A stretch of DNA of 64,000 nt from Fuscovulum sp. (GTDB lineage: Bacteria; Pseudomonadota; Alphaproteobacteria; Rhodobacterales; Rhodobacteraceae): the NCBI GenBank assembly GCA_035192965.1, contig CP136571.1, positions 392,501-456,500 of the forward strand. Reading direction: 5' to 3'. Made by a program: the position numbers and the translations under genes. Below are positions 16,792-26,226 of the stretch, piece after piece (the first letter of the stretch is position 1; each line of letters begins with the position of its first letter). A model generated the notes under the pieces. That model was not told where the DNA came from and made no database searches. It was given only the letters and a program-made list of their open reading frames with translations.

Positions 16792-17790
16792 ATGGGTGCG
16801 CTGACGCTGTCCAAAGTCACAAAATCCTTCGGCAAGACCGATGTCATCAAAGGCGTGGACCTGCATGTCGAAGAAGGCGAATTCTGCGTCTTTGTCGGCC
16901 CCTCCGGCTGTGGCAAATCCACCCTCCTGCGCATGATCGCGGGGCTGGAGGATGTAACCACAGGCTCTGTCACGCTGGACGGGCGCGACATCACCCACGA
17001 GGCCCCTGCAAAACGCGAAATCGCCATGGTCTTTCAGACCTACGCGCTCTACCCCCACCTTACCGTGCGCGACAACATGAGCCTTGCGCTGAAGCAGGCG
17101 GGTGAATCCAAGGCAAAGATCGACCAGTCCACCGCCCGCGCTGCATCCATGCTGGCGCTGGAACCCTATCTGGATCGGCGCCCTGCCGAACTGTCGGGCG
17201 GTCAGCGCCAGCGCGTCGCCATTGGCCGCGCCATCGTGCGCACGCCCAAGCTGTTCCTGTTCGACGAACCGCTGTCAAACCTTGATGCAGCCCTGCGCGT
17301 CGCCACCCGGATTGAGATCGCCCGCCTGCACCGCGAACTGGGCGCAACCATGGTCTATGTCACTCATGATCAGGTTGAGGCGATGACACTGGCCGACAAG
17401 ATCGTCGTCCTGCGCGCAGGCATCGTGGAACAGGTCGGTTCTCCGATGGAGTTGTACAACAACCCCGCCAACACCTTCGTCGCGGGCTTTATCGGCAGCC
17501 CGCAGATGAATTTTCTGAAATCCGCCGCCCTTGGCCTGCGCGGCGAAACCACCGGCATCCGCCCCGAACATCTGGCCCTGTCGCGCCAGTCGGGCCGCAT
17601 CGCCGGGCGGGTCAGCCATGTGGAAAAGCTGGGCGGTGAAACGCTGGTCTATGCCCATACCGATCCGCACGGCCTTCTTACGGTCCGGCTGTTTGGCGAA
17701 CATGATTACACGGTGGATGAGGCTGTCCACCTGACCCCCGATGAAACCCGCGCCTTCCATTTCGATGCCGCCGGTCAACGCCTGCGCTGA
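16792..17790 (+). CDS. ABC transporter ATP-binding protein, UgpC/MsmK type
   Basis: The ATPase of the amino-sugar importer, 332 residues. Walker A is GPSGCGKST near residues 37-45, the signature [15 protein letters not shown] near residue 134, Walker [14 protein letters not shown], and the H-loop VTHD follows. A C-terminal regulatory OB-like domain (from about residue 235) contains [10 protein letters not shown], as in MalK/UgpC proteins. It ends the operon murQ-binding protein-permease-permease-oxidoreductase-ATPase. Such ATPases can serve more than one CUT1 importer; a second one is encoded at 41169-42233. Confidence 0.9.
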   Translation: MGALTLSKVTKSFGKTDVIKGVDLHVEEGEFCVFVGPSGCGKSTLLRMIAGLEDVTTGSVTLDGRDITHEAPAKREIAMVFQTYALYPHLTVRDNMSLALKQAGESKAKIDQSTARAASMLALEPYLDRRPAELSGGQRQRVAIGRAIVRTPKLFLFDEPLSNLDAALRVATRIEIARLHRELGATMVYVTHDQVEAMTLADKIVVLRAGIVEQVGSPMELYNNPANTFVAGFIGSPQMNFLKSAALGLRGETTGIRPEHLALSRQSGRIAGRVSHVEKLGGETLVYAHTDPHGLLTVRLFGEHDYTVDEAVHLTPDETRAFHFDAAGQRLR

Positions 17791-17985
17791 CCCCTGATTT
17801 CGCCCCTGACTGAGTCTTTTTCGCCATATTCTGTGGCGGGCCACCACCCGTAAGGGCGGCATTGTTCGAAAAGTGCTGGAATCGTGGCGCGAATAAGGCT
17901 ATGCATTTTCGCAAGGCCCGCGAAAAGGGCCAATCAAGAGCGGTGCGCCGGCACTTTTTCCGGTGGTTGAGGCGGAGTAAATAGT

Positions 17986-20900
17986 ATGAGTTCGGCGATT
18001 GATTTCACCGTCCGCACAGCAGCGGGCGGCACCACGTATGGTCATGTGGCAGGCCCCGGTGAAAGCACATTCATCCAGGCCGGATTGGGCGACAGCCTTT
18101 CCCTGAACCTCAGCCCGCAAAGCGTGATCGGCTATACGCGCAGCGGAAACGATCTGGTGATCGAACTGTCCGACGGCCGCACCATCACGGTGGCCGATTG
18201 GTTCGATGCCACGGCCGACAACCCGAATACGCTCTACCTGTCCAGCAATGGCATGGTGACAGAGGTCCAGCTCACCGATCCGGGCGATGGCCTTCTGGTC
18301 GCCAATTTCTCACTTGCCGCTGGCAACGAAAAGTGGAGCCCGCTTGACGACCTCCGCTTTGATGACGGCGATCCCGTCGTCACCCTTGCCGGAACGGGCG
18401 AGGATGAGCCCGCCGGAATGGGCATCTTTGCCCCCGCACTGTTGGGCTGGGGCGGGGCTGGCATTGGTGCTGCTGCACTGGTCGGTGGCGCCATCATCGG
18501 TGGTGGCGGCGGCGGCGGTGGTGGAGGCGGTGGCCCGACCTATACCCGTACCATCGATGGCGCAGGTACCAACACCACGATCACCACCAACACGTCGCCC
18601 CCCACGATCAACGTGAACGGCACCGGCATTCCCGGCGACATCGTCGCCGTCACCATCGGCAACCAGACCCGCACCGTGACCGTTGCCCCCGATGGCACCT
18701 GGACGGCGGCCTTCTCCGGCCCGAACCTTCCTGGAGATGGCACCCATACCGCCACGGCGGTCTTTACCGGGGGCGGGACCACCGAAACGCTTACCGGCGG
18801 TGGCTTCGTCATCGACATGACCCCGCCGCCTGTCGCCGCCACCAACGGCGTGCAATCGTCGGGCGATGTCGAAAACCTGGCCGAATACGGCGATGGCGTC
18901 ACCCTCGGCGGCACAAGCGAACCCGGCGCCACGGTCAATGTCACCCTCGGCACGCCCGGCACGCCAGGGGCAATCACGCGTGCCGCAACGGTCAATCCCG
19001 ATGGCACCTGGACCATCACCTTCACCCCACAGGAAATCGCGGGCGGCGAACGCAATCAGTCCGTGACCATCGTCGCGACCGACCGCCTCGGCAACACCCG
19101 CAGCATAACCGAAACCATCGTTCTTGATACCATCGCCCCGCCGCTCGCCCTGAACAGCGTGGCTGGTGACAACCTCGTCAACCGCAGCGAAAGCCAATCC
19201 GCCATCGTGGTCAGCGGCACCGCGACGCCGAACAGCACGGTCACGTTGACCATCGAAGGCATCCCCGGCACGGTCACCCGCCCGGTGGATGCCAACGGCG
19301 TCTGGACGCATGAATTGCCCGCAGGCACCTTCCCGCCCGGCACCTATACCCGCAACATCACCGCCACCACGTCAGACGCGGCTGGAAACCCCACCACAGT
19401 TACCCGCACGCTGAACATCGACACGGAAATGTCGGTCGCCATCAATCCGGGTGCCTTCGCCAACGACAATGTGGTGAACCTTGCGGAATCGAACGGCAGC
19501 CTCACCCTGTCGGGGACCGTTGCCCGCGATGCCACGCGGGTTGAGGTGCAGTGGCTTGGCCAGCCCATCCCCGCCACGCTGAACGGCGATGGCACATGGT
19601 CGGTGCAGTTCCCGCCGGGTTCGGCGGGGGCGTTCACCCGCGACAGCACGCTCACCGTCACTGCATGGGATGCGGCAGGGAACCGCGAAACCACCACCCG
19701 TCCCGTCCGGATCGATCTGGAAACCACGCTGAACGTCGAACAAAATCCGGTCGGCACCGATAACATCCTATCGGGCAGCGAACGCGCGGCAGGTTTCACC
19801 CTTGATGGCGAAGGCGAACCGGGCGCACGGGTTTACCTCAATCTCAACGGCACCGATTACGGCCCCGTCACGGTGGGTGCAGATGGCCGATGGTCCCACA
19901 CCTTTGCCCCCGGCTCATTGGCCGGGCTGACGGATGCACAGGGCGGCACCATCACCGCCTATTCCATCGACGCCGCCGGAAACCGCAGCTCGACAGAGAC
20001 CCGCACCTTCAACGTCGACACCACGGTCGGCAATTTCACCTTCGCCGCGCCCGATTTGAACGGCGCGGTGAATGACGGCCCGCGCGATCCGTCGGTCCTC
20101 AACGCCGCCGAACGTAACGCAGGCTTGGTGGTTGAAGGCACCGTTGAACCGGGCTCGTCCGTTCGCATCACGGTGTCGGGAACCAATTGGTCCATCACCA
20201 TCCCCGCCGAACAGACGATGAGCGGCACCTGGCGGATCACCTTGCCGCGTGATGCCCTGCCCGAAGGCGCGGCAACCTCGGCAACCATCACCGCCACGGC
20301 AACAGATCGTCATGGCAACACCTCGCCGCCGCAGGAACGCACCGTCGCGATCGACACGGTCGTTGCCGATTTCAATGCCGGCGACATCCGCCTTGGCACC
20401 GGAACCGACAACATCCTCAACGCCAATGAACATGGCGCGGGCCTGCCCGTTTCCGGCCGGGCCGAGCCCGGGTCCACCATTAACGTCACGGTCAACGGCC
20501 ACACTCGCAGCGTGCTGGTCGGTGACAATGGACAATGGACAGTCACCTTCACCCCCGACCAGATCCCCACCGGGGAACGCGCGAACATCCCCGTTACCGT
20601 TTCGGCCACCGACAGCGCGGGCAATGTAAGCGGTCCGCACACCGTCAACTTCTCGGTCGATACCATCGCCCCGAACACGCCCGAGGTTCTGCGGACCGAA
20701 GATTTCGCCGGCGGCTACAGCGCGATCACGACAACCAACACCAACGACACCTACCGCTTCCACCGGGTAGACAGCACGGGTGCCGCAACGCCCATCCTGG
20801 CCGATGAAAGCATGACGAACCGGGGCGAAGACCGGTTCGACTTCCGCACTGACATCCCCGATGGCAGCTACCTCGTCATCAACACACGCGACGGGGCGGG

Positions 20901-21240
20901 GAACGAGGCGAACACGCTGTTCATCAAGAACACCGCCACCGGCGTGGCTGTGGATCTGACACGCCAAGGTCTTGAAAACTTTGATCTGTCGGCAATCGAC
21001 CTGACCCGCGCCCCCGACGCGCGCCTCACAATCAACGCCCAGCAGTTGGAATCGCTTACCGGCCCGGACCAGCGCCTGATCGTGAAGGGTGAATCGACCG
21101 ATCAGGTCACGCTCCGCAACGTGACCAATGTGCAGGACGATGTGGTGATCAACGGGCAACGCTATGACATCTACACTTTGGGCAACAACGGCGCGCAGGT
21201 GCTGCTCGAAGATGATGTGTCGCGCACGGTGATTGTCTGA
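17986..21240 (+). CDS. Large Ig-repeat surface protein with BapA-like N-terminus, type I secretion substrate
   Basis: A 1084-residue exported protein. Residues 1 to about 140 resemble the BapA/LapF prefix domain. A hydrophobic glycine/alanine segment follows (FAPALLGWGGAGIGAAALVG), then twelve consecutive glycines at 172-183. Seven bacterial Ig-like repeats of about 95-105 residues run to about residue 900, with recurring EPGATVNVT, PDGTW and DTIAP motifs. A C-terminal domain ends in a LapA-like tail (LIVKGESTDQVTL ... VLLEDDVSRTVIV). I see no RTX nonapeptides. No Sec signal is visible. The secretion genes follow directly, so it is probably secreted through them and displayed as an adhesin or biofilm protein. 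The ATG at 17986 lies nine bases after GGCGGAG. Confidence 0.82.
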   Translation: MSSAIDFTVRTAAGGTTYGHVAGPGESTFIQAGLGDSLSLNLSPQSVIGYTRSGNDLVIELSDGRTITVADWFDATADNPNTLYLSSNGMVTEVQLTDPGDGLLVANFSLAAGNEKWSPLDDLRFDDGDPVVTLAGTGEDEPAGMGIFAPALLGWGGAGIGAAALVGGAIIGGGGGGGGGGGGPTYTRTIDGAGTNTTITTNTSPPTINVNGTGIPGDIVAVTIGNQTRTVTVAPDGTWTAAFSGPNLPGDGTHTATAVFTGGGTTETLTGGGFVIDMTPPPVAATNGVQSSGDVENLAEYGDGVTLGGTSEPGATVNVTLGTPGTPGAITRAATVNPDGTWTITFTPQEIAGGERNQSVTIVATDRLGNTRSITETIVLDTIAPPLALNSVAGDNLVNRSESQSAIVVSGTATPNSTVTLTIEGIPGTVTRPVDANGVWTHELPAGTFPPGTYTRNITATTSDAAGNPTTVTRTLNIDTEMSVAINPGAFANDNVVNLAESNGSLTLSGTVARDATRVEVQWLGQPIPATLNGDGTWSVQFPPGSAGAFTRDSTLTVTAWDAAGNRETTTRPVRIDLETTLNVEQNPVGTDNILSGSERAAGFTLDGEGEPGARVYLNLNGTDYGPVTVGADGRWSHTFAPGSLAGLTDAQGGTITAYSIDAAGNRSSTETRTFNVDTTVGNFTFAAPDLNGAVNDGPRDPSVLNAAERNAGLVVEGTVEPGSSVRITVSGTNWSITIPAEQTMSGTWRITLPRDALPEGAATSATITATATDRHGNTSPPQERTVAIDTVVADFNAGDIRLGTGTDNILNANEHGAGLPVSGRAEPGSTINVTVNGHTRSVLVGDNGQWTVTFTPDQIPTGERANIPVTVSATDSAGNVSGPHTVNFSVDTIAPNTPEVLRTEDFAGGYSAITTTNTNDTYRFHRVDSTGAATPILADESMTNRGEDRFDFRTDIPDGSYLVINTRDGAGNEANTLFIKNTATGVAVDLTRQGLENFDLSAIDLTRAPDARLTINAQQLESLTGPDQRLIVKGESTDQVTLRNVTNVQDDVVINGQRYDIYTLGNNGAQVLLEDDVSRTVIV
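18499..18534 (+). repeat. Run of twelve glycine codons
   Basis: Twelve GGN codons in a row encode the glycine linker between the hydrophobic segment and the first Ig-like repeat of the surface protein. Codon choice is mixed (GGT, GGC, GGA), so it is not a pure triplet repeat but could still vary in length between strains. Confidence 0.75.
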
Positions 21241-21250
21241 CGCAAAGGCC

Positions 21251-22612
21251 ATGACCCCCCCACGCCGCCAAACCCCATCGGCCAGAGCGGCACCGCTCAA
21301 CCACCCCCGTGCCGTTTCCGGGGCACTTCTGGCCGTGGCGGTGCTGCTTTCCGGGTGTCAGGGCGGGTTGCAGCCGCCCTCAATGCTGGCATTTGGCCGG
21401 GGCCATGCTCCCGCCGATCCCGCGCTTCGCCAGCGTCTTGCCCCGGAAAGCGGCACCGCCGCCTCTGCTGTCATTGCCGAACTGGCGTCGCGGCAGTCCA
21501 TCCTGCCGCCGGGCAGCGCCTATGCCCGCATCGCGGATGCGGTCCTCGCCGCAAATCCCGGGGCCGATGCCGCAGAACTTGGCCTTGCGCGCCTGCGGGC
21601 CGAGGCTGCGTCGCGCAACGGCTGGCCCACAATCGCCCCCGCAATCACGCTCAACAGCCTTGCAGGCCTTGCCGCGCAACTGGTGGTCGACCAGCCCCTG
21701 CTGGATCATGGCCGCCGTCAGGCCGAACGCGCCCGCGCCGCGGCCGAGGTGGACCTTGCCGCCGTCACCCTGACCACACGCCAGAACGCCCGTATCCATG
21801 AGGGGTTGTCGCTTTATCTCACCGCCGAACAGGCTCGCGCCCAATCGGTTATCGCCGCCCGCGCCGCCACACGCCTGTCCACCCTGCATGACATTGTTCA
21901 GGCCCGCATCGACGGCGGCCTCTCCGACCGCAGCGAAGAGCAGATCATCGCCCAGACCATGGCCGAAATGCAGGCGACGCTGGCCACCGACGGCCAGACC
22001 CGCGCGCAGGCACTGGCCGATCTCGCCGCGCTGACGGGCCACAGCCCGCCTGCCGATCTGACCGGTACTCACCCGCTGCCTGCCGTGCCGCAAACCGACG
22101 CGCTTTCTGTCCTTCGGGCGCAGGCCGATGGCGCAAAAGCGCTGGCCGAGGCGCGGATCACCCGTGCCAACGCCCTGCCGGGCCTTTCCGCCAATGCCAC
22201 CCTGTCCGAGAACGGCATCACCCCCGGCCTTGGTATCGGTGGCGTCCGCCTTGGCCTTGGCAGCCCCGCCACGCTTGCCGCCGCAGATGCCACCCCCGAT
22301 CTTGTCGCCCGCCAGACCGCCGAACAGCGCCAGATAGCCGACCGTCGCCGCACCGAACTTCAGGGCCGGATCGACCAGCTTCGCACCCGGCAATTGCAGG
22401 GCGAAACCGTTCTGCGCCAGACGCTCGACAACCTTGATCTCTATGTCGAACAATACAGCATCGGTCGCCGCAGCCTGACCGACCTTACCGCACAAACCGC
22501 CGCCGCCGCGCGGATGGAACGGGATCAGGCCGCCTTTCCCTATGAAATCGCAAAGGCCGAACTGGAACTTGCGCGCGACATCGGCGCGCTGGTTGACGGG
22601 GGCAGGCTGTGA
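21251..22612 (+). CDS. TolC-like outer membrane component of type I secretion, predicted lipoprotein
   Basis: A protein of 453 residues with a lipoprotein signal: hydrophobic AVSGALLAVAVLLSGC gives the lipobox LSGC. The rest is long, alanine-rich and helical, with the duplicated pattern of outer-membrane efflux proteins (for example AAEVDLAAVTLTTRQNARIH, and in the second half LRTRQLQGETVLRQTLDNLD and YSIGRRSLTDLTAQ). The ATG at 21251 is preferred over a TTG at 21233. It lies ten bases after the surface protein stop and its stop overlaps the exporter GTG start (GTGA). It probably forms the outer-membrane channel of the exporter. Confidence 0.83.
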   Translation: MTPPRRQTPSARAAPLNHPRAVSGALLAVAVLLSGCQGGLQPPSMLAFGRGHAPADPALRQRLAPESGTAASAVIAELASRQSILPPGSAYARIADAVLAANPGADAAELGLARLRAEAASRNGWPTIAPAITLNSLAGLAAQLVVDQPLLDHGRRQAERARAAAEVDLAAVTLTTRQNARIHEGLSLYLTAEQARAQSVIAARAATRLSTLHDIVQARIDGGLSDRSEEQIIAQTMAEMQATLATDGQTRAQALADLAALTGHSPPADLTGTHPLPAVPQTDALSVLRAQADGAKALAEARITRANALPGLSANATLSENGITPGLGIGGVRLGLGSPATLAAADATPDLVARQTAEQRQIADRRRTELQGRIDQLRTRQLQGETVLRQTLDNLDLYVEQYSIGRRSLTDLTAQTAAAARMERDQAAFPYEIAKAELELARDIGALVDGGRL

Positions 22613-24807
22613 CAGCCCCACCGAAACCGCAGGTCGTCTCTTTCGACATGCACCCCGCCCGTGCCGCGCAACCGCCTGCCGTCGCCTTTGCCCCGATCAC
22701 GCCCCCGCAACCCGCCGCCCCGCTGCGCGCCCGTGCGGAACTGGCCTCGGTCCTGTCCTCGCGCCTTGGCGGGCGGCTGCTGACGTCGGATGTGGTGGAC
22801 CTGCTCACTGTCACAGGTGCGCCGGATCGCCCCGGTCTGGATCACCTCTCTGCCGCGTTTCGCCGCGCAGGCTATTCCGTCGCGCTTGACCATGATCCCG
22901 CGCTGGGCGCGCTGCCCGCTTTGGCCGAGATGGCCACCGGGCAGATCGTCCTTGTCCTCGCCCGCAATGCCGACTCGCTGGCCATTTACGACCCCACCAC
23001 CGATGACCGCAGCGCCGATGTGCCGCTGGCCGATTTCACCGCCCATCACAGCGGATGGGTGCTTCGCGTTCGCCTCCCCTTTGCCGAGGTAGAGGCCCGC
23101 CACACCGATCCCGAAGCAGCCCCGCATTGGTTCTGGTCCGAATTCCGCCACCACCGCCGCCCGATGATGGAGGTTGCCGCCGCCTCGCTCACGGCAAACG
23201 TCCTTGCCACCGCCATCGCGCTTTATGCCCTGCAAATCTATGATCGGGTGATCCCCAACCAATCCGAACCCACGCTCTGGGTGCTGACGCTGGGCGCGCT
23301 GTTGGCCGTCGCCTTTGATGGCGCGCTGCGGATCGCTCGCGCCGCGTTGATGGATAATACCGGCCGCAAGATCGAACTGGCGGTGCAAGATCGGCTGATG
23401 CAGCGCCTGCTTGGCATGCGCGCCGCCCCCGGTGAACGTCAGCCATCCCAAGTGTTCGGGGCCATGCGCGATTTCGGCTCCGTCCGTGAATTCTTCACCG
23501 CCTCCACCATCGGCACGCTGGCCGATCTGCCCTTCCTCATCATCTTCCTCGCCCTTGTCACCATGATCGGCGGCAACCTCGTCTGGGTTCTGGTGCTGGG
23601 CGGCATCCTCATGGTCGCCCCCGGCTTCCTGCTGCAATCACGCATGATCGCGCTGACGAACTCCACGCAGGGTGCCAACACCAAGGCCGCCAAGCTGCTC
23701 TATGAAGCGGTCTTCGAACACGAAACCCTCACCACCCAGCGCGGGCAGGATCGCGTCCGCCGCCTCTGGGCAGAGCTTGTCGCCCTCTCCGCCCTGCGCG
23801 CGTCGGACCAACGGCATCTCACCACGCTGCTGGGCTCTTGGGCGCAATCCGTGCAACAGGCCACCTACATCGCCGTCATCCTGATCGGCACCTACATGGT
23901 CTTTGCGGGCAACTTCACCGTGGGCACCATCATCGCCGTTTCCATGCTGACCGCCCGCACTCTCGCGCCTCTCACCCAACTGTCCGCCACCCTCGCCCGC
24001 TGGTCGCAAGTCAAGGCCGCGCTGACGGGGCTAGAGGCCATCGCTGAATCCCAACAGGCCGAAGACCCCGCCCGCCGCTACCTGCGCCGCGAAACCATCT
24101 CCGGCCAGTTCGACCTGCGCGAACTCACCTTCCGCTACAGCCCCGACGCCGCACCCACTGTCGATGTCCCCGCTCTCGCCATCCCCGCCGGACAGCACGC
24201 CGCCATCCTCGGGGCCAACGGATCGGGCAAATCCACCCTGCTCAAGCTGCTGGCAGGCCTTTACGAACCCGGGGCAGGGCGCATCATGCTGGATGGCGTG
24301 GACCTGTCGCAAATCCACCCGCGCGATCTGCGCCGCCATATCGGCTATCTGGGGCAAGAGGTGCGCCTTTTCTCCGGCACGCTGCGCGACAACCTGACGA
24401 TGTCCGATCTGGAACGCGATGATGACCGCCTTCTCGCCGCGCTGGATTTTGCAGGCCTCGGCCAATTTGTCCGCAGCCACCCCAAGGGCCTTGATCTGGA
24501 AATTCGCGAAATGGGCGAAGGTCTGTCCGTCGGTCAACGCCAGTCGATGGGCTGGGCACGCCTCTGGTTGCAAAATCCCCGCGTCGTGCTGCTGGATGAA
24601 CCCACCGCCGCGCTGGACCAGACGCTGGAATCCACGCTCGTCTCGCGCCTGTCGCATTGGCTGCACGGGCGCACTGCCATCATCGCCACCCACCGCGTGC
24701 CGATCCTGCAACTGACCACCCGCACGTTGATCCTGCAAAACGGCCGCCTCGCCGTTGATGGCCCGCGCGATGCGGTGCTGGCCCATCTGGCCAAGGCGGG
24801 CAAATGA
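22609..24807 (+). CDS. Type I secretion ABC exporter (LapB/HlyB-like) with degenerate C39-like domain
   Basis: An exporter of 732 residues with fused domains: an N-terminal peptidase-like region (about 40-155), a membrane domain with about six helices (about 180-460) and an ATPase domain (about 490-730). The ATPase shows Walker A GANGSGKST, the signature LSVGQRQSMGWAR and Walker B VVLLDEPTAALDQ. In the N-terminal domain I see no cysteine at the C39 catalytic position, so it is probably a C39-like docking domain, as in HlyB and LapB, rather than a leader peptidase. It starts at GTG 22609, overlapping the TolC-like stop, and its stop overlaps the adaptor start by four bases. Confidence 0.9.
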   Translation: MTAPPKPQVVSFDMHPARAAQPPAVAFAPITPPQPAAPLRARAELASVLSSRLGGRLLTSDVVDLLTVTGAPDRPGLDHLSAAFRRAGYSVALDHDPALGALPALAEMATGQIVLVLARNADSLAIYDPTTDDRSADVPLADFTAHHSGWVLRVRLPFAEVEARHTDPEAAPHWFWSEFRHHRRPMMEVAAASLTANVLATAIALYALQIYDRVIPNQSEPTLWVLTLGALLAVAFDGALRIARAALMDNTGRKIELAVQDRLMQRLLGMRAAPGERQPSQVFGAMRDFGSVREFFTASTIGTLADLPFLIIFLALVTMIGGNLVWVLVLGGILMVAPGFLLQSRMIALTNSTQGANTKAAKLLYEAVFEHETLTTQRGQDRVRRLWAELVALSALRASDQRHLTTLLGSWAQSVQQATYIAVILIGTYMVFAGNFTVGTIIAVSMLTARTLAPLTQLSATLARWSQVKAALTGLEAIAESQQAEDPARRYLRRETISGQFDLRELTFRYSPDAAPTVDVPALAIPAGQHAAILGANGSGKSTLLKLLAGLYEPGAGRIMLDGVDLSQIHPRDLRRHIGYLGQEVRLFSGTLRDNLTMSDLERDDDRLLAALDFAGLGQFVRSHPKGLDLEIREMGEGLSVGQRQSMGWARLWLQNPRVVLLDEPTAALDQTLESTLVSRLSHWLHGRTAIIATHRVPILQLTTRTLILQNGRLAVDGPRDAVLAHLAKAGK

Positions 24808-25979
24808 CGCTTGCAACCTTCGACGCCCCGCTTGAACGCCGCAGCAACCACCCGTCCTGGACCGTCCGCCTGATCGGGGCCACGGTCGCGGCCTTCCTCA
24901 TCTGGGCCGCCTTCGCCTGGGTCGAAGAGATTGTCCGCGCCCCCGGCCAGATCGTCCCCTCCTCGCGCCCGCAGATCATCCAGAACCTCGAAGGCGGCAT
25001 CCTCGCCGAACTGAACGTGGTCGAGGGCGACACGGTCGAGGCTGGCCATGTGCTGGCCCGCCTTTACGGTACGCAATACCAATCCACCGTCGATGACCTG
25101 ACCGATCAGATTGCCGCGCTCGATATCCGCAGGCTCAGGCTAGAGGCCGAACTCGCGGATACCGACAGCTTTACCCCGCCCGCCGCGCTGGCCGCCCGCG
25201 TGCCGGAAATCGTGGCCTCGGAACAGGCCCTGCTGACCGCCCGCCGCACCGACCTGTCCTCGCGGCTCACAGGCGCGCGCGCCGTGCTGGATCAGGCCGC
25301 GCAGGAAGAGGATATGGTCCGCCGCATGGCCGACCGTGGCCTTGCGCCCGAAATTGAACTGACTCGCGCCGAAAAGGCGCTCGCCGATGCCCGCGCCCGG
25401 CTTGAGGAAATCGCCACTCAGGCCGAACTGATCCGCGCCGATGAATACGCCAAGACGCAAGGCGAACTTGCCTCTCTGCGCCAGCGCCTGAAACTGTCAC
25501 AGGATCAGCTTGCGCGCACCACCCTTACCGCGCCGATGCGCGGTATCGTCAACCGCATCGCCGTCACCACCATTGGCGGCGTCGTCCGCCCGGGCGAGGA
25601 AATCCTTCAGATCATCCCGCTCGACACTGGCCTCTTTGTCGAAGCCAAGGTCAAACCCGCCGACATCGCCCCTCTGCGCGAAGGTCAGAAAGCCACGATC
25701 AAGCTGTCGGCCTATGATTACGCCATCTGGGGCACCTTGCCCGCCACCATCACCTTCGTCTCTGCCGATACCTTTCGGGATGAACGCACGCGCGACGCTG
25801 AACCCCATTACCGCGTCACGCTGCGTGTTGATCTGGACGCCCTGACCGACCGTCAGAAAACCCTGGCCATCCGCCCCGGCATGCAGGCCGAGGTGGAATT
25901 TCAAACCGGCGGCAAGACCATCCTCACTTACCTGACCAAACCGCTCTGGCGCGGAAGCGAAGCGCTGCGCGAAAGATAG
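24804..25979 (+). CDS. HlyD-family periplasmic adaptor of type I secretion
   Basis: A membrane fusion protein of 391 residues. One N-terminal membrane helix (LIGATVAAFLIWAAFAWV, about residues 22-40) is followed by a lipoyl-like half-motif (RPQIIQNLEGGILAELNVVEGDTVEAGHVLARL). A long coiled coil covers roughly residues 90-235. The second lipoyl half contains LTAPMRGIVNRI, and a beta-barrel domain ends the protein. HlyD/LapC-type adaptors bridge the inner-membrane exporter and the TolC-like channel. It is the last gene of the four-gene secretion operon; 247 non-coding bases separate it from dnaN. Confidence 0.9.
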   Translation: MTLATFDAPLERRSNHPSWTVRLIGATVAAFLIWAAFAWVEEIVRAPGQIVPSSRPQIIQNLEGGILAELNVVEGDTVEAGHVLARLYGTQYQSTVDDLTDQIAALDIRRLRLEAELADTDSFTPPAALAARVPEIVASEQALLTARRTDLSSRLTGARAVLDQAAQEEDMVRRMADRGLAPEIELTRAEKALADARARLEEIATQAELIRADEYAKTQGELASLRQRLKLSQDQLARTTLTAPMRGIVNRIAVTTIGGVVRPGEEILQIIPLDTGLFVEAKVKPADIAPLREGQKATIKLSAYDYAIWGTLPATITFVSADTFRDERTRDAEPHYRVTLRVDLDALTDRQKTLAIRPGMQAEVEFQTGGKTILTYLTKPLWRGSEALRER

Positions 25980-26021
25980 GGACGTTAACGCGCAAGCCGT
26001 TCGGCCACATCACGCTCCCGC

Positions 26022-26030
26022 TGATCCACA
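26022..26030 (+). promoter_or_regulatory. DnaA box-like sequence upstream of dnaN
   Basis: TGATCCACA differs from the classic DnaA box TTATCCACA at one base. It is the form described as a G-box in Caulobacter, a lower-affinity DnaA site. Only one copy is visible in this gap, so it is more likely a regulatory site for dnaN than an origin. Confidence 0.45.
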
Positions 26031-26145
26031 GGGCGCGCGCGCATTTCCGGCCCGGTCACTGCGCCCGGCCTGACTGTCATGCGCTTTTCACAAGACAACG
26101 CCGCCGCGTCGGTGCAAAAACCGCCATGACGGGGCGGCAAACCGC

Positions 26146-26173
26146 TTGTGAACCGCTCGAAAACGGCTACTTT
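26146..26173 (+). promoter_or_regulatory. Candidate dnaN promoter
   Basis: TTGTGA (26146-26151) and TACTTT (26168-26173) are separated by 16 bp and lie 53 bp before the dnaN ATG. They are a reasonable sigma-70 pair for a GC-rich alphaproteobacterium. No other strong pair is evident in the 247-bp gap. Confidence 0.4.
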
Positions 26174-26226
26174 CGGCCTCCCCGGACGGTGGACAGGGTC
26201 GGGGCAAGATCAACGGGATGGTGACC

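Noticed and set aside
17791..17985. A possible sigma-54 promoter (TGG...GC spacing) before the surface-protein gene
   Set aside because: The GG-N10-GC spacing is present but the TTGC part is missing, so the match is no better than chance.
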